Part shown: piece after piece, positions 57,347 to 64,000 of the stretch
Layout of the letters: each line of letters begins with the position of its first letter
How positions within the stretch are numbered: position 1 is the first letter of the stretch
Source of the DNA: Cladochytrium replicatum
Taxonomy: Eukaryota > Chytridiomycota > Chytridiomycetes > Cladochytriales > Cladochytriaceae
Direction of reading: 5' to 3'
Length of the DNA stretch: 64,000 nucleotides
Assembly (NCBI GenBank): GCA_025526935.1
Contig: JAHLKD010000027.1
Coordinates: 421,385-485,384, forward strand
The notes under the pieces: model-generated
What the model saw: the letters and a program-made list of their open reading frames with translations, nothing else
The model's database searches: none
Told to the model about the DNA's origin: nothing
Made by a program: the position numbers and the translations under genes

Positions 57347-57470
57347 TTTTGCTGTGGTGTGGCTGGAACGTTACCGACTCTAATGTCCAGGTGCACAGAA
57401 AGCACAGCTCTCGAGGTCTGTTGTGGTAGAAATTGTTTGTTACAGAACTTCCGTTGTGACTTCTTGGAAA

Positions 57471-58160
57471 GTGTCCGGGTGGACAGAATCGTATTGCTAG
57501 TAACATTGATAGAGGTTAGTTGTACTGGGTAGAGATAACTGGAGTACGTCAATGAGTTGAGAAAGTGTCCGGGTGGACAGAATCGTATTGCTAGTAACAT
57601 TGATAGAGAGGTTAGCTGTATTGGGTAGAGATAACTGAAGTACGTCAATGAGTTGAGAAAGTGTCCGGGTGGACAGAATCCTATTGCTAGTAACATTGAT
57701 AGAGAGGTTAGTTGTATTGGGTAGAGATCACTGAAGTACCGTCAATGAGTTGAGAAAGTGTCCGGGGGGACAGAATCTTATTGCTAGTAACATTGATAGA
57801 GAGGTTAGCTGTACTTGATAGAGATCACTGAAGTACCGTCAATGAGTTGAGAAAGTGTCCGGGTGGACAGAATTTTATTGCTCGTAACATTGATAGAGAT
57901 GTTAGTTGTACTTGATAGAGATCACTCAAGTACCGTCAATGAGCTAAGAAAGTGTCCGGGTGGACAGAATCTTATTGCTAGTAACATTGATAGAGATGTT
58001 AGTTGTATTGGGTAGAGATAACTGAAGTACGTCAATGAGTTGAGAAAGTGTCCAGGTGGACAGAAAATGCATGCCTCGATGTCTGTTGTGATGCAAAATT
58101 GTTTGATACATACAAAACTTATATTGCGTCTTCTTGGAAAGTGTCCGCGCGGACAGAAAG
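57471..58160 (+). repeat. Array 2 of ~97-bp palindrome-bearing repeats
   Basis: Eight forward units with palindromes near 57473, 57567, 57663, 57760, 57857, 57954, 58050 and 58143; spacing 93-97 bp. The outermost units are preceded by a shared acttcttggaaa / gtcttcttggaaa and by similar ~70-bp leaders (57398-57470 and 58063-58140), a higher-order duplication. Orientation is opposite to the units just left of the transposase. Confidence 0.92.
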
Positions 58161-58194
58161 AACAATAGCTTCGTTTTAGATTCTCTATCACATC

Positions 58195-58368
58195 AGGTTT
58201 TACTCGGGTCTGACTTTTGACCCGAGAAGGGTTTTCCTACTGGACCCGATACCCGACCCGGATCCGACCCGAAAATTTTCCATGAAAACCCGGCAGTCGG
58301 GTCGGGTACATTTAGTCAATGGACCCGGACCCGACCCGAAAGACACTAAAACCCGCCGATCCTTACAA
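58195..58368 (-). repeat. Right inverted end, ACCCG-rich
   Basis: From about 58200 the sequence carries gacccg/acccga words, and it ends acccgccgatcctta, the inverse of the left end with one change (GATCC for GAACC). This marks the right border of the hAT-type element. Confidence 0.8.
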
Positions 58369-58434
58369 TAAACTACCTATGAACACTTTGTTTGACAACG
58401 GAAGTGAGTTGAATCTGCTCAAGCAAAGGATCAT

Positions 58435-59058
58435 GTGGGTTTGCTTGATACAGGCGCAACTGTTTGGATGACACCTAATCGTCACGCCTTTAGTTCGCTG
58501 ACGTATACGAATGACGAGGACGTGGTGGGACTAGCGGATAGTCATACAATTCCAGTTTGTGGTTTTGGAGATGTATCTGTAGTTTTACCCAATGGGCGAA
58601 TTAAGATAATACACAACGCACTTTATGTTCCTGATCTCGAAGACACACTTGCATCGGTGTGTAGTATCATTGGAGACTCTGGGGACATTGTGAGTTTCAC
58701 CAAAGACAAGGTTATCCTCACGCATGGTGATACAGATGAACACGTTATTATTGGGCGACGGGAAAGAGATTTATACTATCTCTATGCTGATGTTAGTACC
58801 ATCGGAACTCACCAACTGCAGCATGTGATTGCTCAACGAGCTAAAGCATTAGCAGTATCCACAGAAGATCTCGATCAGTCGATGGACTTTACGTCCGGTG
58901 TACGATCTTCTCACGCGATGGGTCTCGATGTAATGTCAGACAACAGCATTCGTCAAACGAACGATGATGAATGTCAACGAGCTGTTGAACAAAGCTGTGG
59001 TCTGGATCCTCAGGTTGTGTGTGTTGCTAATTCACGGGTTAATGTTTCTAAGAGATGA
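58435..59058 (+). pseudogene. copia protease region
   Basis: Pol fragment with the aspartic-protease motif LLDTGATVWMTPNRHAF, then VCGFGDVSVVLPNGRIKIIHNALYVPDLEDTLASV and RRERDLYYLYADV, typical of copia PR just before integrase. The frame is open from AKDHVG upstream of the first in-frame ATG. It ends at a TGA at 59056 in sequence that no longer resembles pol. Confidence 0.85.
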
Positions 59059-59510
59059 ATAAAGAAGATTGCGAGTCACAAGTACTAGCGCAAGAGAATG
59101 CTCCTTGTGTGTATCGCCACAGGCTCCTTAAATAAGTGTACTGTCGTTTTGGCTTTTCCTTCCGGAAGATCTGGATCGAAGCAATAAGGTTTGACTCTTC
59201 TTCTCACAGGCGTAGCAAAGCATAATCATGCTAAGCTGTGCGTGAGATCTAGCTCTCCTCAACAGGATTGTTCTCACACATGATTCCCACGAACGCGTTA
59301 ATCATATGTAAACCTTTGCTGTGATCTGATCCGGGCTTCACTTCTACAAGTGGATGATAGAAAAGTAATGACAGTTTACTATACCTATGGCCGCAATAAA
59401 TATAACCCATGAAGAAATACCCGGAGGTATCCAAACTCGTAATAGATCATCATCTATATGCTTTAGTTCAATAGTTAGAAATGTTGCTCAGTGAAGAGTG
59501 ACATTTCTGT
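59059..59510 (+). repeat. LTR-like noncoding block inside copia pol
   Basis: About 450 bp separate protease from integrase, where copia pol should be continuous. The block shares short words, in the same order, with the LTR at 61842-62522: cgccacaggctc followed by actgtcgttt-ggctttt, and later caatagttagaaatg. A diverged solo LTR of a related element is the simplest reading; the limits are uncertain. Confidence 0.5.
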
Positions 59511-60784
59511 ATATCGGGCGTTTGTGTTTTTGTACTATCAATGACTGGATTGGCCAAGTCCATCAATCGAAATACTTAACACGAGCATCTCAAGATACAG
59601 TTGGAGTGAGCACCAACTTATCGCCAGTGACAGTACACGAACTTGCAAAGTTACACCAGCAGTTTGGTCACATCCACTTACGGACGATCTTTCGAACGGC
59701 AGAGAAGCTCAACATCAAAATGCCCAAGGTTGAACCGGATGCATTCAATCTTGTCAACAAATCAATTATGCAGAATTGTTTGGTCTGTAGTCGCACGAAG
59801 CTGAAGCAGAAGCCGATTTATTCTACAATAAGTCGAGCTCCGAGGAAACTTTTCCGTCTGTTTTCCGATGTCGTACGTTTAATCTACGACGGACAGAAGA
59901 GATATTGGCAGATCATTGTCGACGAACAACCTCGTTTCATCACAATCTACTTCCTGAATCGAAAGAGTGATGCGGTGGATAGTATGATTCGACATATCGC
60001 TGATGTGGAAAATCGCAATCACCCACTACACGTTGCTGAACTACATTCCGATTCAGGAGAATTGATTACGAAACGGTTGATCCAATGGTGCAATACCAAG
60101 ATTCCTCGCATCCACGTCCACCCAGCTCCTCCGTCAGTAAAGGAACTCGATGGTCTATCAGAGCGGAATATACAATCGATCAAGTATATGTCGGACGCGA
60201 TGCTGCTACAAGCTGGACTACCACGAACACTTCAATTCATGCAACTCTCCATCCTATACGCTGCGGTCGTCAAGAACGCTACTTTCCATTCAGCTGTGAA
60301 TGCGATTCCGTACTGTGCTTACCTTGACAAGCGGATAGATTTGGCAACTATCCACGCCTTTGGAACACTTGTTAGTTTGTGGATCTCACACGAACAAAGG
60401 TTGGCGCGCAGAATCCGAGACAAGTCTGAACTAGGTCTGTTTCTCGGATACAAGGGTGAAGACCTGAAGATCGTCATAGCACTCAATTTTCGGACAAACA
60501 CAATAGGCGAATACTTCCATGTTACGTTCCACGAGGGAGTTTTTGTTGGTTATAATCCTACCCGACAGTTACTCGACGATCTTACGGTACAATATCCACT
60601 GAAGGCCGGGACATATTTCGATGTTGATCAAATACCAACCGGGGATCAGGGGGTGCAAGAGACGACTGTTGAGTTTGTCTCAGACAATTTCCCGATTTCT
60701 ACCGTTGCAGACGAAGAAATCGATGAGGATATGAACGACGACCCCATATATTACCGCTTAGAAGAAGCTGGTGACAGTTGTTGA
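59498..60784 (+). pseudogene. copia integrase region
   Basis: Integrase with zinc-binding HQQFGHIH and CLVCSRTK, then the core: FSDVVRLIYDG (Asp 1), ELHSDSGELITKRL (Asp 2), ELDGLSERNIQSIKYMSDAML (Glu). It continues FGTLVSLWISHEQR and LFLGYKGEDLK, then an acidic linker. The first visible residues of pol are near 59560 (HQSKYLTRASQDTVGV). The frame ends at a TGA at 60782 just before RT takes over in another frame. Confidence 0.88.
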
Positions 60785-61859
60785 ACATTTACATGGACTA
60801 GACGTTGATGACCCAGACGATGCTGATTACGATCCAAATGCTGATTTATCGACTCCACAATCCATTACTGAAGAATCTCCGAATTTGTCTTCCGTATCTC
60901 CTGTAGAGGAATATGATGCACAACTCGAAAGTGATCTTCAATTCATTGGAGAAGATGTCGACGAAGCGTATGCAGCAAGAAAACGAAAACGTCAAGCAAG
61001 TGCAAATTTGTCGAACGCCAAAAGGAAACAAAATTCCTTGTTTACCCAATCCGTTCGTAATATCGATTGGACCCTGAAGGCCGATTCCTCATATCCAACA
61101 CAACCAATTGCGAATGGAAATATACGGACTGCACCAAAGACTCTTCGTGAGGCTTTATCACGATCCGATGAGGCTCCATTCTGGTTAGCGGCGATGAAGG
61201 AGGAAGTCACACAACTAGTTGGCAACAATACTTGGGCCGAAACGTTTTTACCTGATGGACGGAATTTATTATCGGGCAAATGGGTTTTCACATATAAGCT
61301 TGACAAACATGGCAATATTACTCGATTCAAAGCACGTTGGGTCGTACGAGGATTTTCACAGATTGAAGGATTGGATTTCGATGAAACCTATTCTCCAGTT
61401 ACGAAAACGTCCACGATCCGTTTTCTGATTGCATTAGCAGCATTAGTCGGCATGATAATATTCCAGTTTGATATCAAGGGTGCATATCTCAATGCGATAC
61501 TGGAAGAAGAGAACTATGTCGAACTCCCTCATGGTTTCGGACGAGTAGATTTCCGGAATCGACCCATCGTCTGCAGACTTATCAAAAGTCTGTACGGTCT
61601 ACACCAGGCAGCTCGAGAATGGTACAAAACTCTTTGGAAACAATATCTCAGTGTTGGTTTTGTGAGGAATATTGCAGACATCTGTCATTTCTGGCGATAC
61701 AATCCAACAAATAATACCCGCGAACACACTACCGTTCATGTCGATGATATACTACATTTTTCCACAGATCCAAACGCATATCATCGGTTTCAGACCGATT
61801 TGGAAACTTCGTTCACAGTAGGCAGTACTTCAAAGGCGAAATGTCGAAGTTTGGTTTGA
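60771..61859 (+). pseudogene. copia reverse transcriptase, truncated
   Basis: Begins in the acidic linker (one frameshift from the integrase frame at about 60775), then EAPFWLAAMKEEVTQLVGNNTW, GKWVFTYKLDKHGNITRFKARWV, FDETYSPVTKTSTIRFL, FQFDIKGAYLNA (catalytic Asp), CRLIKSLYGLHQAAREWYK and the VHVDDIL box. Homology stops after STSKAK at about 61841, where the LTR of another element begins. RNase H is absent. Confidence 0.9.
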
Positions 61860-62522
61860 GGGCGATGTGATTTGATCAGTTTTAGTGCTGCTGATCTGGG
61901 ACTTGCGCTAGAGATAGTCCTCAGGTTGATCTGTGTATGTGCAGAGTTTCGTGTTTCTCCAATCACGCTCTTGCGCCACAGCCACCCGAAATCTCATATC
62001 GCCACAGGCTCTTTGAATTGTGCAAACAATTCAAATATACTGTCGTTTCGGCTTTTATAATTAACCTGTGGCTATAGATATATGGAAATATCTGATATAA
62101 ACATTATTCTCTCGAATAGAGAGATATAGATCCCAGTGATCGTTTACAATAACCATTGTGAGCAGAACATGAAGATTAGCTATAATCTTGTCTACAATGA
62201 CATGTTCTCTATGAGAAATAAGTATGTAGTACCTTGCATTAATATCATACGAGATGTACTCGAGTATGATATAACTGTCAGCAGCAAACTGATTATCATC
62301 ACATTCTTTCTCAAACGCGTGATCACTCGCAGAACTCTACTAGATTCCAATGAGTAAAGGAGGATGTCTTCATGACCAATAGTTAGAAATGCCAGTTCTT
62401 TCATGTAATGTATGATTACGCATGAACTTGTCCCAGACGTCTCTGGTAAGGCTATTTCCCCTCAGTGTCGGTAGTGGATGAAGACTGGAGTAGCTAGTTC
62501 CATATATGTGCATGCATCAACA
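61842..62522 (-). repeat. 3' LTR of minus-strand copia
   Basis: The forward sequence begins TGTCGAAG and ends CATCAACA, so on the minus strand it runs TGTTGATG...CTTCGACA, with TG/CA ends. It is directly preceded (minus sense) by the purine-rich ctgcgggggtg at 62524-62536. It interrupts the plus-strand RT exactly where homology is lost. The five bases before it are cgaaa, the expected target duplication. Length 681 bp. Confidence 0.75.
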
Positions 62523-62607
62523 CACCCCCGCAGTCAAAGCTGCGGTAGACAATGAGGATATTGGTATGAGCGTTGAGTCGCACGTCTGTTTGTTGGTAAT
62601 GTATGTA

Positions 62608-64000
62608 TTAGTCAACAAGGGTCAAATCAGATTGACGTGTAAGACCAAGTGCGCGTGTGAATTTTGAAGATAGTTTGAATGTCAAGGGTTTTGTGAAAAT
62701 ATCAGCAATTTGGTTCTCAGTATCAATATCTCTGAGTTCCTGCTGCTTCTGCTCAATTTGAAGATTCACAAACTTTTCGCAAACATCCATGTGTTTAGTT
62801 CTGTGATCATTAAGCAGGTCATTGGCAATAGACTGTGTAGAGGTATTATCTTGCCAGAGGATCATGGGCTTACTTTTGGATGAAATACCAATAATTGCCA
62901 GGAGGTTTTCATCCACTTCATCTCACGTGATAATTCATTCAATGCATATAACTCTGCTTCAGTGGAAGAGCAAGTTATAACCTGTTGCTTTGTAGACTGC
63001 CAGCAAACAGCTGCATTGGCAAACATTACAACATATCCTGTCCTGGAATAGCGAGCAGGATCATTTGCCCAGTCTGCATCAGCATATCCCATAGGGATGT
63101 GTTCATTTGATGCAAACTCATATACACCATCAGAGTGTACGTTGGGAGTGGGTATGTTGTTGCGTGTGTAATGCAAACCATAGTCCCATGTTCCCAATAA
63201 GTAACGATGCAGGCGAGCTAGTGCCTTTTGTTCGCAAACTCGTGGTTCAACCTGATGTTGTGCCAAGACATTGACAGCAAAGATAAATCAGGTCTGGTCT
63301 TTGTAGCTAGGTACGAGATTTTCATGAGTTCCGAGCGAAAAATAGTTGCATCATTTTTGGATAAAATAGGCAAGCTTGTTTCATGTTTGTAGTGAGAAGA
63401 AATAGGTGTTTTGGCTGGTTTAAGATTGGATTCCCATAATTTCAATCTCTGCAATATTTCCTTTGCATATTGAGCATTGGTTATGAAATAACCGTGAGTA
63501 GTTTTGATCAATTGCATTTTCAGAATCCATTTGGCTGTAGAGTGACTTCTGACCTTGAATGAGGAATTCAAGCCATCCATGAAGTCTTGGTAGCCATTTG
63601 GGTCTGGAGAGAAATGAAGAATATCATCTACATGAACAGTAGTGTGTTCACGTATTTTCACAGGGAACTGTGAGTAGATGGTTTCATTTGCCAGAAATGA
63701 CAAGCATCTGAAAGATCACGGATGTATCCCATGTCTTCATATTTTGCCCAGAGGCATTTGTACCATTCTCTAGCAGCTTGATGTAAACCATATAAGCTTT
63801 TCACAAGATTACAAACTAATGGATTGCCAGATTCGTCAGTCTCTGTAAATCCATGAGGCATTTCAACATAAACATCTTCCTCAAGTGATGCATTGAGATA
63901 TGCTCCTGTAATGTCAAATTGATAAACGTGTAATTTGACAATTGCAGCAAGAGCAACTAGTAATCGAATTGTAGTGGTTTTCGCCACAGGAGAATAGGTT
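62608..64000 (-). pseudogene. copia RT-RNase H region, frameshifted
   Basis: Minus-strand pol: AKTTTIRLLVALAAIV, YQFDITGAYLNASLEEDVYVEMPHGF, NLVKSLYGLHQAAREWYK, VHVDDILHFSPDPNGY, LKLWESNLKPAKTPISSHY, then RNase H with MGYADADWANDPARYSRTGYVV, CSSTEAELYALNELSREMKW, LWQDNTSTQSIANDLLNDHRTKH and a final IADIFTKPL. At least three frame breaks (about 63660-63690, 63230, 62900) split it. The stop at 62608 is the natural end of pol. Confidence 0.88.

Larger units (their letters stand above)
52030..58368. mobile_element. hAT-type DNA transposon with two ORFs and internal repeat arrays
   Basis: Bounded by inverted ends that share TAAGG(T/A)TCGGCGGGT followed by ACCCG-rich DNA (left from 52030, right ending at 58368 in the opposite sense). 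Inside, in order: ORF2 (52330-54012, minus), repeat array 1, the hAT transposase (54911-57346, minus), repeat array 2. Both genes look intact. I could not find an 8-bp target duplication: the flanks read tcaggaat and acaataaa. Left flank is gypsy relic, right flank is copia, so the site was rearranged or the target was itself a junction. An alternative is a smaller inner element bounded by the arrays, carried inside the ACCCG-ended one. Confidence 0.75.
58369..61841 (+). mobile_element. Ty1/copia retrotransposon, 5'-truncated and interrupted
   Basis: Holds protease, integrase and reverse transcriptase in the copia order PR-IN-RT on the plus strand. Gag and the 5' LTR are missing because the copy abuts the hAT end at 58368. 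Between PR and IN lies a noncoding LTR-like block. IN and RT are in different frames. The RT is cut at 61841 by the LTR of a second copia. Confidence 0.88.
61842..64000 (-). mobile_element. Ty1/copia retrotransposon, 3' part (runs off right edge)
   Basis: 3' LTR, polypurine tract and the C-terminal half of pol on the minus strand. It is related to but distinct from the plus-strand copia: both read KSLYGLHQAAREWYK and REHTTVHVDDILHFS. It is inserted in that element's RT, so it is the younger of the two. Confidence 0.85.

Noticed and set aside
56947-57696. 249-aa minus-strand frame with a 32-residue repeat (FCPPGHFLNSLTY)
   Set aside because: It is translation of the noncoding 97-bp repeats plus the antecedent of the transposase in another frame; units of 96-97 bp stay open by chance.
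57473-58160. CRISPR array
   Set aside because: The whole ~97-bp unit is conserved, with no short repeat and unique spacers, and the context is a eukaryotic transposon.

Overview
The window looks like nuclear DNA of a zoosporic, early-diverging fungus, most likely a chytrid. The genes are intron-rich, with short introns of about 45-110 nt and GTRNGT-type donors. They include typical fungal genes (WSC-domain protein, Pho81-type SPX protein, soluble fumarate reductase) beside genes typical of non-Dikarya fungi: a divergent PCCA/PCCB pair, a class C (GABA-B-like) GPCR, a tandem TIR protein and Trp-Trp ankyrin-type repeats. All gene models were read by eye. For most of them the exon lengths sum to a multiple of three; the exception is PCCB, which has one junction that does not fit.

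Layout. 1-4.1 kb: mitochondrial propionyl-CoA carboxylase alpha (minus, cut by the left edge) and beta (plus) subunits, divergent over 252 bp. 5.8-9.9 kb: class C GPCR with two tandem periplasmic-binding-protein ectodomains and a PH-like tail. 10.2-13.8 kb: SR splicing factor and a C2H2 transcription factor. 14.1-15.4 kb: two-TIR protein. 15.6-19.7 kb: RluA-type tRNA pseudouridine synthase and a cytochrome b5/acyl-CoA dehydrogenase fusion ending in a peroxisomal AKL. 20.5-22.6 kb: two decayed Trp-Trp ankyrin-like genes. 22.6-23.3 kb: a small unknown gene with a fresh in-frame tandem exon duplication. 23.7-27.2 kb: fumarate reductase and homocysteine S-methyltransferase. 27.2-30.1 kb: no convincing gene. 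30.1-36.6 kb: proteasome alpha subunit, Vps29 with an acidic insert, WSC protein, Egh/BRE-3-like glycosyltransferase. 38.5-45.4 kb: HIT protein, Ras-like/RasGEF fusion, acyl-anchored methyltransferase. 45.8-50.0 kb: SPX-ankyrin-degenerate GDPD protein (Pho81/NUC-2-like).

50-64 kb is a nest of mobile elements. It contains a Ty3/gypsy relic; a 6.3-kb hAT-type element with ACCCG-rich inverted ends, an intact-looking 811-aa transposase, an uncharacterised 560-aa coiled-coil partner ORF and two arrays of a ~97-bp palindrome-bearing repeat; a Ty1/copia element on the plus strand; and a related minus-strand copia whose 3' LTR (TGT...ACA, with an adjacent polypurine tract) sits inside the reverse transcriptase of the first.

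The most novel material is, in order: the two-gene hAT element with its repeat arrays, the tandem-PBP GPCR with a PH-like tail, the Ras-like/RasGEF fusion with a degraded GTPase, the double-TIR protein and the in-frame tandem exon duplication.
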